Shown: positions 21,942 to 30,479, counted from the first letter of the stretch. The stretch: DNA of 32,868 nt from an uncultured Olsenella sp. (GCA_900314575.1 OMVS01000030.1:1-32868); one strand, 5' to 3'. The notes: generated from the letters alone by a model not told the origin. Numbers and translations: made by a program.

Positions 21942-22835
21942 ATGGCAGACATCAACGACCTCACGGGCTCGATCGTGGCCCTGGTCACGCCGTTCACCGA
22001 GGACGGCGAGATCGACTTCGGCGCGCTCGACCGCCTGGTCGACTTCCACCTCGAGAACAAGACCGACGGCATCCTCGTGCTGGGCACGACGGGGGAGTCT
22101 GCGACCATGACCGACGCCGAGGACGTCGCCGTGGCCCAGCACGTCGTCAACCGCGTGAACGGGCGCGTCCCCGTCATCGGCGGCGCGGGCTCCAACTCCA
22201 CCAAGGAGTCGCTCAACAAGGCCAGGAGCCTCCAGATGATCGGCGTGGACGGCCTGCTGCTGATCACGCCCTACTACAACAAGTCCAACGAGGAGGGCAT
22301 CTACCGCCACTTCACCACCGTCCTCGACCAGGTGGACGTGCCGTGCATCCTCTACAACGTCCCCAGCCGCACGGGCTGCTCCATCAGCGAGCGCAACGTC
22401 GCGCGCCTGTGCGAGCACCCCAGGGCCATGGGCATCAAGGAGGCCTCCGGCTCCATCTCCTACGCGACGAGCGTCGCCAAGTACGTCTCGCCGACCTTCA
22501 AGCTCTTCAGCGGCAACGACGACATGGTGGTCCCGATCATGTCGCTCGGCGGCTCGGGCGTCATCTCCGTGTGGGCCAACGTGCAGCCCACCGTCGTCCA
22601 CGACATGGTGGAGAGCTACCTCGCGGGCGACACCGGGCGCGCCCTGCGCTACCAGCTCGACGGCCTCGACCTCGTCCACGCCCTCTTCTGCGAGGTCAAC
22701 CCCATCCCGGTGAAGGCCGCCCTCAACCTGATGGGGCTCATCCCCGCCGGGCTCCGCCTGCCGCTCACCACCATCTCGGACGCGGGCCGCGAGCGGCTCG
22801 TCGCGGCCATGAGGGGGGCTGGTCTCGTTGACTAG
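21942..22835 (+). CDS. dapA: 4-Hydroxy-tetrahydrodipicolinate synthase
   Basis: A 297-residue aldolase-class enzyme that condenses pyruvate with aspartate semialdehyde, the first step committed to diaminopimelate and lysine. Schiff-base Lys166 (MGIKEAS), Tyr138 (LYNVPSRTG) and the GTTGES motif (Thr49, Thr50) align with E. coli Lys161, Tyr133 and Thr44/45. Length is typical. The ATG at 21942 follows AAGGGGAG; the frame stays open upstream through lysA but without homology. Its end overlaps dapB by eight bases. Feedback inhibition by lysine is usual in this family but cannot be judged here. Confidence 0.96.
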   Translation: MADINDLTGSIVALVTPFTEDGEIDFGALDRLVDFHLENKTDGILVLGTTGESATMTDAEDVAVAQHVVNRVNGRVPVIGGAGSNSTKESLNKARSLQMIGVDGLLLITPYYNKSNEEGIYRHFTTVLDQVDVPCILYNVPSRTGCSISERNVARLCEHPRAMGIKEASGSISYATSVAKYVSPTFKLFSGNDDMVVPIMSLGGSGVISVWANVQPTVVHDMVESYLAGDTGRALRYQLDGLDLVHALFCEVNPIPVKAALNLMGLIPAGLRLPLTTISDAGRERLVAAMRGAGLVD

Positions 22836-23550
22836 GGTCATCCTCGTCGGCAGCGGTCGCATGGGCACGCTGCTCTCCCAGGCGATAGAGGCCGACAAGG
22901 ACCTCGAGCTCGCGGGGACCTACGACGTCACCAACGTCTCCGAGCTCGACGGCGAGGCCCCCGCGGCCGATCTCGTCATCGACTTCTCCAACAGGGACGC
23001 CCTCCCGCACACCCTGGCCTACGTCCGTCGCTCTCGCGCGGCGCTCCTCCTGGGCACGACGGGCTTCTCCGAGGGGGAGCTCGCCGAGGTGCGCGCCCTG
23101 GGAGAGGCCACCCAGGTGATCTGGTCCGGCAACTACTCCCTCGGCGTCGCCGTGCTGCGCCACGCGACCAGGCTCGCGGCGGAGGCGCTGCCCGGCTGGG
23201 ACGTGGAGATCGTCGAGACCCACCACGCCCAGAAGGCCGACGCCCCGTCCGGCACGGCGGAGATGCTGCTGCGCGAGGTCGACCCCGCGGGCGAGCGCAC
23301 GGTCGCCTACGGGCGGCAGGGCATGGTCGGCGCCCGTCCGAAGGGCGAGGTCGGCATGCACAGCCTGCGCGGCGGCACCGTCGCCGGGACCCACGAGGTG
23401 CACCTCTTCGGCACGGACGAGGAGCTCTGCCTCACGCACCGCGCGAGCTCGCGCCAGATCTTCGTCACCGGCGCCATCGCCGCGGCGAAGCGGCTGGTGG
23501 CGCGCGAGCCGGGCTTCTACACCTTCGACGAGCTGATGTTCGCCGAGTAG
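22828..23550 (+). CDS. dapB: 4-Hydroxy-tetrahydrodipicolinate reductase
   Basis: A 240-residue NAD(P)H-dependent reductase that makes tetrahydrodipicolinate. It has an N-terminal Rossmann motif VGSGRMG (7-13), GTTGFSE (76-82) and the family signature [15 protein letters not shown] with His132/His133 and Lys136. It is of the shorter form seen in Firmicutes and Thermotoga (E. coli has 273 residues). Translation begins at TTG 22828 within the dapA end, served by GAGGGGGG; there is no ATG or GTG nearby before the Rossmann strand. The rare start and overlap suggest coupling to dapA. Confidence 0.94.
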   Translation: MTRVILVGSGRMGTLLSQAIEADKDLELAGTYDVTNVSELDGEAPAADLVIDFSNRDALPHTLAYVRRSRAALLLGTTGFSEGELAEVRALGEATQVIWSGNYSLGVAVLRHATRLAAEALPGWDVEIVETHHAQKADAPSGTAEMLLREVDPAGERTVAYGRQGMVGARPKGEVGMHSLRGGTVAGTHEVHLFGTDEELCLTHRASSRQIFVTGAIAAAKRLVAREPGFYTFDELMFAE

Positions 23551-23578
23551 GCGGACGAGCAGGACCTGGGGGAGACAT

Positions 23579-24283
23579 ATGGATGCACAGGAAATCATCG
23601 ACTACATCGCCACGGCGCCCAAGAAGACGCCCGTGAAGGCCTACGTCAGGGAGCGCGAGGCGGGCTCGGTCGCCTACCCCGCCTCGGCCCACGTCTTCGG
23701 CGACGGTGCGAGTAAGGTCGTCTTCTGCGACTGGGCGGAGCTCGCGCCCGTGCTCGAGGAGGCGGCGGACAAGGTCGAGGACCTCGTGGTGGAGGCCGAC
23801 AGGAGGAACTCCGGCGTGCCACTGCTCGACGTGAAGGGCGTGAACGCGCGCATCGAGCCGGGCGCCATCATCCGCGACCGGGTCGAGATAGGCGACAACG
23901 CCGTGATTATGATGGGCGCCGTGATCAACGTCGGTGCCGTCGTGGGGGAGGGCACCATGATCGACATGGGTGCTGTCCTGGGCGGTCGCGCCATCGTGGG
24001 CAAGAGGTGCCACATCGGCGCCGGTACCGTGCTCGCGGGCGTGGTGGAGCCCGCCAGCGCCACCCCCGTCGTCATCGAGGACGGGGTGCTCATCGGGGCG
24101 AACGCCGTCGTGATCGAGGGCTGCCGCGTGGGCGCGGGCGCCGTGGTCGCGGCCGGCGCCGTCGTGATTTCCGACGTGCCCCCCAACGCCGTCGTCGCCG
24201 GCTGCCCGGCGCGCGTCATCAAGCAGAAGGACGAGAGGACCTCGGACAAGACCGCGCTCGTCGACGCCCTGCGCACGCTGTAG
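23579..24283 (+). CDS. dapH: Tetrahydrodipicolinate N-acetyltransferase
   Basis: A 234-residue acyltransferase with a left-handed beta-helix. The N-terminal DapH-specific domain ([20 protein letters not shown]) is followed by hexapeptide repeats from about residue 90 to 205 ([29 protein letters not shown] and onward) and the closing [14 protein letters not shown]. It transfers acetyl from acetyl-CoA to tetrahydrodipicolinate, which assigns this organism to the acetylase rather than the succinylase, dehydrogenase or DapL aminotransferase branch. GGGGGAG precedes the ATG. It is the last gene of the operon and ends nine bases from a convergent asparaginase gene. Confidence 0.94.
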   Translation: MDAQEIIDYIATAPKKTPVKAYVREREAGSVAYPASAHVFGDGASKVVFCDWAELAPVLEEAADKVEDLVVEADRRNSGVPLLDVKGVNARIEPGAIIRDRVEIGDNAVIMMGAVINVGAVVGEGTMIDMGAVLGGRAIVGKRCHIGAGTVLAGVVEPASATPVVIEDGVLIGANAVVIEGCRVGAGAVVAAGAVVISDVPPNAVVAGCPARVIKQKDERTSDKTALVDALRTL

Positions 24284-24292
24284 GGACGCTCG

Positions 24293-25303
24293 CTAGCCCT
24301 CGCTGCGGTCGAAGTTGACGGGCCGGTAGAAGAGGCGCGCGACCTCGTCGGGGTCGCGCGTCTGCCCGAGGACCCACATCGTCTTGGCGACGAGGGCCTC
24401 GGTGGTCATGTCGCCGCCCCTGAGGATGCCCGGGTGGTTGGCGTAGGGCCGGCCCACCTCGTAGACGCCGAGGTCGAGGCCCTCCTCGGGCACCTGCGTC
24501 GTGACGACGAGCGTCCGCCCGCTCCCGACCCAGTCGAAGATGGCCCGCTCCCAGACCCCGCCGTAGGCGGGGATGCCGCCGATGCCGAAGGTCTCGACCA
24601 CGAGGGCGTCGTAGTCGCGCTTGAGCAGCTCGAGGACGCCCGGCGCGAGGCCCGGCGTAAGCTTGAGCACGATGACCCGGCCGTCCAGCCTGCCGAAGAA
24701 CTTCGGGCGCTCCCGCGGCGCCTCAGGCGCGAGGCGTCCGAGGCCCGCGGCGCGGACGATGCGGTCGTTCCTGATGTAGGCGAGCGAGGGGTAGTTGGTG
24801 CTCGTGAAGGCGTTGAAGCTCATCGTGCGCTGCTTGTGGGCGCGGGTGCCCGCGATCGCCTTGCCGCCGAAGACCACGGAGACGTCGCGGCTCCCGTCGT
24901 CGCAGGCGTAGAGGACTGACTGGTAGAGGTTGAGCTTGGCGTCCGTGAAGGGGCTCGCCATCGGCTGCTGGGAGCCGGTCAGCACGATGGGCTTCTCGCT
25001 CCCCTGGACGAGGTAGGAGAGGGCCGCGGCCGTGTAGGCCATCGTGTCCGTGCCGTGGAGGACGACGAAGCCGTCGTAGTCGTCCCAGGCCTCGTCGACG
25101 AGGGCGGCGAGGCGCAGCCAGTCCCGGGGGCGCATGTTGGTGCTGTCGATGTTCATCGGCTGCACGAAGTCCAGCTTGCAGAGCTCCGAGATCATGGGCA
25201 CCTGCTCGGCCAGCTCGCGACCCGTGACCGAGGGCGCCAGCCCGTGGCCGTCCTGCGTGGAGGCGATGGTGCCGCCCGTCGCGACGATGAGAATCCGCTT
25301 CAT
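24293..25303 (-). CDS. ansA: Type I L-asparaginase (cytosolic)
   Basis: A 336-residue enzyme that hydrolyses asparagine to aspartate and ammonia. The N-terminal ATGGTIAS carries nucleophile Thr12, and VLHGTDTM the second Thr85 with Asp86; a likely catalytic Lys157 lies in RAHKQR. There is no signal peptide, so it is cytosolic, of E. coli AnsA type. A GGGAGGAC site precedes the ATG. It faces the lysine operon tail-to-tail; aspartate it makes could feed diaminopimelate synthesis, but that link is inference. Glu-tRNA amidotransferase subunit GatD shares this domain, yet the length and the bacterial setting with GatCAB rule it out. Confidence 0.93.
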   Translation of the reverse strand: MKRILIVATGGTIASTQDGHGLAPSVTGRELAEQVPMISELCKLDFVQPMNIDSTNMRPRDWLRLAALVDEAWDDYDGFVVLHGTDTMAYTAAALSYLVQGSEKPIVLTGSQQPMASPFTDAKLNLYQSVLYACDDGSRDVSVVFGGKAIAGTRAHKQRTMSFNAFTSTNYPSLAYIRNDRIVRAAGLGRLAPEAPRERPKFFGRLDGRVIVLKLTPGLAPGVLELLKRDYDALVVETFGIGGIPAYGGVWERAIFDWVGSGRTLVVTTQVPEEGLDLGVYEVGRPYANHPGILRGGDMTTEALVAKTMWVLGQTRDPDEVARLFYRPVNFDRSEG

Positions 25304-25568
25304 GTGCGTCCTCCCGCTCTGGCCCGCCGCCGTCTGCGGCGGCCCCGGGCCCGTCCGGCCCCTGTGACGCTGGGTAGGATACCGCGTCGGGCGCGTCGCC
25401 GGGCGGGGCGCGGGGCCTCGGGCGGTGCGGGCGCGCCTGGGGCCGGCGCACCGGGTCCGGTGCGTCCGCGGGGAAATGCGGGATAGTTTTGGCGTACGAC
25501 GAAAGTCGGGCGGCTGTCTCCGGCTTTTGTCATATGCTCTTGGTGTTCACGTGCAAAGCGAGGTGGAG

Positions 25569-26132
25569 ATGGGCAAGACGTTCAGAAAGCTCATGCCGCT
25601 GTGGGTCTCGTATCTGGTCCTCGCGGCGCTATCGGCGGCCGGGCCGCTCCTCCAGGGGGCCGGCGGGCTCGTGCGCGGCCACTGGGCCTTCCTCTTCCTG
25701 CTGCCCTTCGCCATCGGCGCGACCCCGTACGGCTTCATCATGGGCGAGGTCGTGCAGCGCCGCACGCGCAGCGTCTCGAGGGCGGCGTGGCGGCTCGGCC
25801 TCATGCACACGCTCGTGGTCTACGCGATCTTCCTCCTCGGCGTCATCGACTTCCTCGCGTCCGCGGCGGACGTGCTCTACCTGCTCCTCTGGCTGGCTCC
25901 GGCGCTCTTCTCCGGCCTGTTTTTCGTGCTCGGCATGCACGTCATGCGCGCCGAGCAGGCGCGCTCGGACGCGCGCTACGGCGTCGAGGTGCGCCGCGGG
26001 GACCCCTGGGCCACCTTCTTCGACCTCGAGTGGGAGGGCGACGAGCCCCAGGGCCGCCAGGGTCCGCGCCGCTCCTCGCCGCGGGCGGTCCGCGAGGCGG
26101 AGGCGGGCAGGCAGGTGCGCGCACGGCGCTAG
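25569..26132 (+). CDS. Four-helix membrane protein, unknown function
   Basis: 187 residues with four predicted membrane helices (about 10-28, 39-59, 79-97 and 103-123) and a hydrophilic, charged C-terminal tail (about 125-187) that should be cytosolic. The N-terminus MGKTFRKLMPLW is basic. The ATG at 25569 is served by GAGGTGGAG; the frame is open further upstream, but that part is Arg/Gly-rich and looks non-coding. I do not recognise a family. It is monocistronic: divergent from ansA and followed by a strong terminator. Confidence 0.65.
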   Translation: MGKTFRKLMPLWVSYLVLAALSAAGPLLQGAGGLVRGHWAFLFLLPFAIGATPYGFIMGEVVQRRTRSVSRAAWRLGLMHTLVVYAIFLLGVIDFLASAADVLYLLLWLAPALFSGLFFVLGMHVMRAEQARSDARYGVEVRRGDPWATFFDLEWEGDEPQGRQGPRRSSPRAVREAEAGRQVRARR

Positions 26133-26194
26133 GGCCGCGCGGCCGCACGGGGTCCCGGACGGGCTCCGGCGGCATGCCGATAACGACGGATGTG

Positions 26195-26226
26195 ACGGGT
26201 CGCGGTGCCTCCACGGCCCGTTTTTT
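26195..26226 (+). terminator. Strong intrinsic terminator before fucO
   Basis: ACGGGTCGCGG (26195-26205) pairs with CCACGGCCCGT (26211-26221), with one mismatch and one G-T pair, around a TGCCT loop. Six T follow (26221-26226). It isolates fucO from the membrane-protein gene. Confidence 0.88.
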
Positions 26227-26250
26227 CATGCCTGAGATAGGCGATTTCAC

Positions 26251-26287
26251 GGGCATAACGCCCGTATGGTTTGGGCATACATATAAA
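26251..26287 (+). promoter_or_regulatory. fucO promoter with GGGCATA direct repeats
   Basis: A -10-like TATAAA (26282-26287) lies 36 bp before the ATG, but no -35 match is found at the proper distance. GGGCATA occurs at 26251-26257 and 26273-26279, 22 bp apart, within overlapping inverted repeats CGGGC-ATAAC-GCCCG and GTATG-N7-CATAC. The missing -35 and the repeats suggest an activator-dependent promoter. Confidence 0.35.
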
Positions 26288-26323
26288 AGTTCGACTGTAG
26301 GCGAAGCATACCTTGGAGGCAGC

Positions 26324-27484
26324 ATGGCACAGCGTTTCGTTCTCAACGGCATCTCGTATCATGGCTCAGGCGCGATCAAGGAGATCCCGGGTGAGCTCTC
26401 GCGGCGCGGCTACGACCACGTCTTCGTCAGCTCGGACCCCGACCTCGTCAAGTTCGGCGTGACCAAGAAGGTCACCGACCTCCTGGACGCGGCCGGCGTC
26501 AAGTGGGACCTCTACGACGAGGTCAAGCCCAACCCCACCATCAAGAACGTGCAGGACGGCGTCGAGGCGTTCAAGCGCTCCGGCGCCTCCGCGATCGTCG
26601 CGATCGGCGGCGGGTCGGCCATGGACACCGCCAAGGCCATCGGCACCATCGCCAACAACCCCGAGTTCGCCGACGTCAAGAGCCTCGAGGGCGTCGCGGA
26701 CACGAAGAAGCACGCCGTCTTCACCATCGCCGTCCCGACGACGGCGGGCACCGCGGCCGAGGTCACGATCAACTACGTGATCACCGACCCGGAGCGCGAG
26801 CGCAAGTTCGTCTGCGTCGACACCAACGACATCCCCGAGGTCGCCGTCGTCGACCCCGACATGATGGCCTCCATGCCCGCGGGCCTCACCGCCTCCACCG
26901 GCATGGACGCTCTCACCCACGCCATCGAGGGCTACACCACCAAGGGCGCGTGGGAGCTCTCCGACATGTTCCACTACAAGGCCATCGAGATCATCTCCCA
27001 CAACCTGCGCGACGCCGTCAAGGAGGCCAAGGAAGGCAAGCCGGGCCACGGCCGCGAGGAGATGGCGCTCGGGCAGTACGTCGCGGGCATGGGCTTCTCC
27101 AACGTCGGCCTGGGCATCGACCACTCCATGGCGCACACGCTCTCCGCGCACTACGACACGCCCCACGGCGTCGCTTGCGCCATGCTGCTGCCGATCTCGA
27201 TGGAGTTCAACAAGCCCGTCGCCGCCCACAAGCAGGCCGGCATCGCCCGCGCCATGGGCATCGACACCTCCGGCATGACGGACGAGCAGGCCGCGGACGC
27301 CGCGATCGCAGCCGTGCGCAAGCTCGGAGAGGACGTGGGCATCCCCAGGACGTGCAAGGGCCTCGTCGAGGCCGACCTCGACCAGCTCGCCGCGGACGCC
27401 CTCGCCGACGCCTGCTACCCTGGGAACCCCCGCGAGGCCACGCCGGAGCAGGTCAAGGACATGTTCCGTCAAATCATGGAGTAG
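26324..27484 (+). CDS. fucO: Iron-containing alcohol dehydrogenase, FucO-type (lactaldehyde reductase)
   Basis: A 386-residue group III dehydrogenase closely resembling E. coli FucO over its whole length (shared blocks PTTAGTAAEVTINYVITD, KFVCVD, HAIEGY, QYVAGMGFSNVGLG, PHGVA). The iron ligands are Asp195, His199, His267 and His281; GGGSAMDTAKA (about 95-105) is the nucleotide-binding region. It would reduce lactaldehyde to 1,2-propanediol with NADH, or act on another short alcohol or aldehyde to balance redox in fermentation. GGAGG lies before the ATG. It stands alone between two terminators; no fucose genes are in the window, so the physiological substrate is open. Confidence 0.9.
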   Translation: MAQRFVLNGISYHGSGAIKEIPGELSRRGYDHVFVSSDPDLVKFGVTKKVTDLLDAAGVKWDLYDEVKPNPTIKNVQDGVEAFKRSGASAIVAIGGGSAMDTAKAIGTIANNPEFADVKSLEGVADTKKHAVFTIAVPTTAGTAAEVTINYVITDPERERKFVCVDTNDIPEVAVVDPDMMASMPAGLTASTGMDALTHAIEGYTTKGAWELSDMFHYKAIEIISHNLRDAVKEAKEGKPGHGREEMALGQYVAGMGFSNVGLGIDHSMAHTLSAHYDTPHGVACAMLLPISMEFNKPVAAHKQAGIARAMGIDTSGMTDEQAADAAIAAVRKLGEDVGIPRTCKGLVEADLDQLAADALADACYPGNPREATPEQVKDMFRQIME

Positions 27485-27562
27485 GGGAGAAGGACGGGCG
27501 CACGTCGGGCCGCCACGAGAGGTCCGGCGGGCGCCCTCGCTCGTCATCGGAAGCCCTTTCGC

Positions 27563-27603
27563 GCGGGGCCGTCGCCTGTGGAGCGGTGGCCCCGCCTTCT
27601 TGT
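27563..27603 (+). terminator. Terminator after fucO
   Basis: GCGGGGCC (27563-27570) pairs with GGCCCCGC (27588-27595), extended inward by CGC/GCG and two G-T pairs to about 13 bp, and is followed by CTTCTTGT. A second GC hairpin without a T-run lies between it and the fucO stop. Confidence 0.6.
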
Positions 27604-27679
27604 GTCGAATGGCCTTCGAGTGGCCTCGACGAGGGCCGCGCCGTTCAGAGACGTGGAGATGCGGCGTTTGTCGGCAAAC

Positions 27680-27691
27680 GATGGTACCATC
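27680..27691. promoter_or_regulatory. 12-bp perfect palindrome upstream of the NlpC/P60 gene
   Basis: GATGGTACCATC lies about 70 bp before the NlpC/P60 start, next to a TTTG-N4-CAAA dyad (27667-27678). It could be an operator. Palindromes of this length occur by chance now and then in 33 kb, so support is weak. Confidence 0.25.
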
Positions 27692-27759
27692 TCGCCTATG
27701 AGATTGTATCCGTGCGTGTGCCCCATGAGGCAGTGCCTGACCATAGGAAGAAGCACCGT

Positions 27760-29094
27760 ATGAAGAGATCCCTCCGTACCAGAATCGCGGCCTGCGCCAT
27801 CGCCGCTACGCTCGTCGCTTCGGGCAGTCCGGTGATCGCGCTCGCGGAAGTCTCCCAGGCGGACGTGGACGCCGCCCGACAGCAGCTCGACTTCCTCTCC
27901 ATGAAGTACGCCGATGTGGACGAGAAGCTCCAGGACACCTACTACCAGCTCGACCAGACCAATCAGGAGTACGCCTCCAAGCAGGCGGAGTCCGAGCAGA
28001 CCAAGCAGCAGCTCGAGCAGGCGCAGGACGCGCTCGCCAAGAGCGTCGCGGCCACCTACAAGTCCGGCGGCGGCGACACGCTCCTCTCGCTCGTGCTCGG
28101 TTCCTCGGACTTCGAGAGCTTCGTCGGCAACGTGGTCTACGCGCAGCAGGTCTCCGACAAGCGCGTCGCGGCCATCAACACCGTGAAGGACCTGAGGAGC
28201 CAGTACGACGACGAGCTCGCGGCGCTCGAGACCCTGAAGGCCGAGCAGGAGCAGCTCGCGAGCCAGCAGGAGCAGGAGGCCGCCGACCTCGCGTCCAGGC
28301 AGGCCGAGCAGCAGTCCTACGTGAACGGCCTGAGCGAGGAGCTCAGGGCCCAGATCCAGGCGGCCGACGAGGCCGCCGTGGCCCAGGGCCAGGCCGCCGC
28401 CCAGGCGGCGCAGGACTCCCTCCAGGACGGCACGTCGGGCGAGTCCGCAGGCCAGCAGGGAGCCGCCACCGACTCCGGGACCTCGGACGCTAACAACGGC
28501 TCCGGCGCCAGCGACAACTCGGGCGCCAGCGACAACTCGGGCTCGGGCACGAACTCCGGATCCGGTACCAACTCCGGTTATAACTCCAGCTCCAGCTCGA
28601 ACTCCGGCTCGGGCTCGAACTCCGGCAGCAACTCCGGTTCCAGCTCCAACTCCAGCAGCAACTCCGGCTCCAACTCCGGGTCGAGCAGCGCCACCACCGG
28701 CAGCCTGACCGCCTCCCAGAGGGCGACCATCGTGGCTGCCGCGTCCTCGCAGCTCGGCCTCCCGTACAGCCACAGCAACACCCCCGGCGTGGGCTGGGAC
28801 TGCTCCGGCCTCGTAGGCTACGCCTACGCGCAGGCCGGCATCACGATCGGTGGCGGCGGCTGGGAGCAGTACTACAGCGTGACCCAGATCGGGCTCGCCA
28901 AGGCGAACGCGACGTCCAACCCCCAGCCGGGCGACGTCGTCTGCTGGTGGGGCAACGTCCCCGGCGGCAACTTCGAGCGCCACGTGGCCCTCTACATCGG
29001 CAACGGCCAGATCCTGCATGCCAACGGGCGCCTGGTCGCGGTCGACAGCCTCAGGCAGTGGAGCCCGTACACCTGCATCGGCCCCCTGGTCTAG
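27760..29094 (+). CDS. Secreted NlpC/P60 peptidoglycan endopeptidase with coiled coil
   Basis: 444 residues. A Sec signal peptide (1-29, ending SPVIALA) is followed by a Gln/Glu/Ala-rich coiled coil (about 30-220) like those of PcsB, RipA and CwlO-type hydrolases. A Ser/Asn/Gly low-complexity linker follows (about 226-314), then a C-terminal NlpC/P60 domain. The catalytic triad is Cys348 (WDCSGLVGYAY), His408 (RHVALYIGNG) and His420 (ILHANG). It should cut peptide stems of the cell wall, probably at division and separation, with the coiled coil holding it inactive until a membrane partner (FtsEX-like) engages; that partner is inferred from the family. AGGAAG precedes the ATG. Confidence 0.9.
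   Translation: MKRSLRTRIAACAIAATLVASGSPVIALAEVSQADVDAARQQLDFLSMKYADVDEKLQDTYYQLDQTNQEYASKQAESEQTKQQLEQAQDALAKSVAATYKSGGGDTLLSLVLGSSDFESFVGNVVYAQQVSDKRVAAINTVKDLRSQYDDELAALETLKAEQEQLASQQEQEAADLASRQAEQQSYVNGLSEELRAQIQAADEAAVAQGQAAAQAAQDSLQDGTSGESAGQQGAATDSGTSDANNGSGASDNSGASDNSGSGTNSGSGTNSGYNSSSSSNSGSGSNSGSNSGSSSNSSSNSGSNSGSSSATTGSLTASQRATIVAAASSQLGLPYSHSNTPGVGWDCSGLVGYAYAQAGITIGGGGWEQYYSVTQIGLAKANATSNPQPGDVVCWWGNVPGGNFERHVALYIGNGQILHANGRLVAVDSLRQWSPYTCIGPLV
28485..28690 (+). repeat. Serine/asparagine/glycine codon repeats in the NlpC/P60 linker
   Basis: Short repeats of AACTCCGG, TCGGGC and related units encode runs such as GASDNSGASDNSG and NSGSGTNSGSG. Direct copies of 12-21 bases lie close together, so the tract could change length by replication slippage while staying in frame. 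Confidence 0.7.
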
Positions 29095-29145
29095 CGAGGC
29101 CACGTCGGTGCGGGCGACCGGCCCGCAACACCACACGAGACGCCC

Positions 29146-29170
29146 AGGCCGCCCCTCGGGGCGGCCTTTT
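29146..29170 (+). terminator. Intrinsic terminator after the NlpC/P60 gene
   Basis: A perfect 8-bp stem GGCCGCCC/GGGCGGCC (29147-29154, 29159-29166) with a CTCG loop, an outer A-T pair and TTTT. Confidence 0.88.
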
Positions 29171-29204
29171 GGTAGCAGACGGCCCCAGCGGAAGGTGGCG
29201 CACG

Positions 29205-30479
29205 ATGCCCACGATGGACGACTACCTCGACTGGCGCGGTGACCTCTCCTTCGACGAGCGCCCGCTGAACGAGGTCGACAACCTCATCCTCTCGACCATC
29301 GCCTACCTCGACCTCGGCGGGATCGTGCCGGGCCCCGGCGGGGGCTCCGTGGCGCTCGGGGCGGCCTTGGGCGAGCTCCTCAGGCGCGCCGGCGGCGACC
29401 TCTCGCCCTACGTGCGCTCGATCGCGCGCATCGAGCCCCCCACGGTCGAGCGGATCGCGAGGTCGCGGCGGTTCTCGCGCCTCTCCGCCCACGACTACGT
29501 GGCGCGCTCCGACGACGCGAGCTCCCTGCAGTTCGCCGCCCTGCAGGTGGACGTCGGGCGCGACGAGACCTACGTCGCGTACCGCGGCACCGACGGCTCG
29601 CTCGACGGCTGGCGCGAGAACTTCATGATCTCCTACGAGGTGACGGAGGCGCAGAGGATGGCGGCCTCCTACCTCGAGGATGCCCTCGCGGCCCCGGGCG
29701 CCGCCGGCCGGCGGCTCTTCGTGGGCGGCCACTCCAAGGGCGGCAACCTCGCCGCCTATGCCGTCGCCGCCTGCCCGGCGGGGCTCCTCGGAAGAATCGA
29801 GCGCGCCTTCAGCAACGACGGGCCGGGCCTGCCCCGCGAGGTCGTGCCGGCAGGCCCCCGCGAGGTCCTCGGCGAGCGTTTCGTCAGGATCCAGCCCGCC
29901 TACAGCGTGGTCGGCCAGATCTTCGACCGCGTGGGGGAGCCGCGCACCTACGTCAGGAGCACCGCCTTCGGCGTGCTCCAGCACGACCCCACGACCTGGG
30001 AGGTGATGGGGGACGGCTTCGTGCGCGCCGACGGCCTCGACGTGGAGGCGGCGGCCTCCGACGAGACGCTGAACCGCTGGATCCAGGCGCGCGACCTCCC
30101 GACGCGCAGGAGCGTGACCAAGGAGCTCTTCGACGTCCTCGGCGCGGGGGGCGCCCAGGAGCTCGACGAGATCGCCTCCTCGCCGCAGGGCATCCAGAGG
30201 GTGCTCGTCTCCATGGGTTCCATGGACGAGGAGACCAAGGAGGTCATGCGCGAGCTCGTGAACGGCATGCTCGCCAGCACCATGGCGGCGCGCAGGGAGA
30301 ACGCGACGCAGGCCGCCGCGGCCATCGTGAAGGTGGCGCGCAGCACGCTCGGGTCCTACCTCAGGCCGAGGACCGCCTCCGAGACCGACGATACGAGCGA
30401 GATCACGAGCGAGGCCACGAGCGCGGAGCCGAACGAGGCCAGCACCACCCCGGACCCGAAGAGGCCGAGCGCGAGATAG
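29205..30479 (+). CDS. DUF2974 alpha/beta-hydrolase (lipase-like) protein
   Basis: A 424-residue protein of the Mbeg1-like/DUF2974 family. The N-terminal MDDYLDWRGDLSFDERPLNEVDNLILSTIAYLD is the typical opening. VAYRGTDGSLDGWRENF (about 125-141) and the nucleophile elbow GGHSKGGN (Ser177) follow, as in lipase-3-like folds. A HDP segment near 263 could give the His and Asp of a triad. No signal peptide is seen; the substrate is unknown. A start at 29205 (GGAAGGTGG upstream) is preferred over the in-frame ATG at 29214. The last 41 residues are a Thr/Ser/Glu/Pro tail encoded by DNA that also encodes, on the other strand, the end of a holin-like gene. Confidence 0.85.
   Translation: MPTMDDYLDWRGDLSFDERPLNEVDNLILSTIAYLDLGGIVPGPGGGSVALGAALGELLRRAGGDLSPYVRSIARIEPPTVERIARSRRFSRLSAHDYVARSDDASSLQFAALQVDVGRDETYVAYRGTDGSLDGWRENFMISYEVTEAQRMAASYLEDALAAPGAAGRRLFVGGHSKGGNLAAYAVAACPAGLLGRIERAFSNDGPGLPREVVPAGPREVLGERFVRIQPAYSVVGQIFDRVGEPRTYVRSTAFGVLQHDPTTWEVMGDGFVRADGLDVEAAASDETLNRWIQARDLPTRRSVTKELFDVLGAGGAQELDEIASSPQGIQRVLVSMGSMDEETKEVMRELVNGMLASTMAARRENATQAAAAIVKVARSTLGSYLRPRTASETDDTSEITSEATSAEPNEASTTPDPKRPSAR

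Noticed and set aside
24293-25303. GatD subunit instead of asparaginase
   Set aside because: GatD belongs to the archaeal GatDE enzyme, is longer, and this genome has a complete GatCAB.
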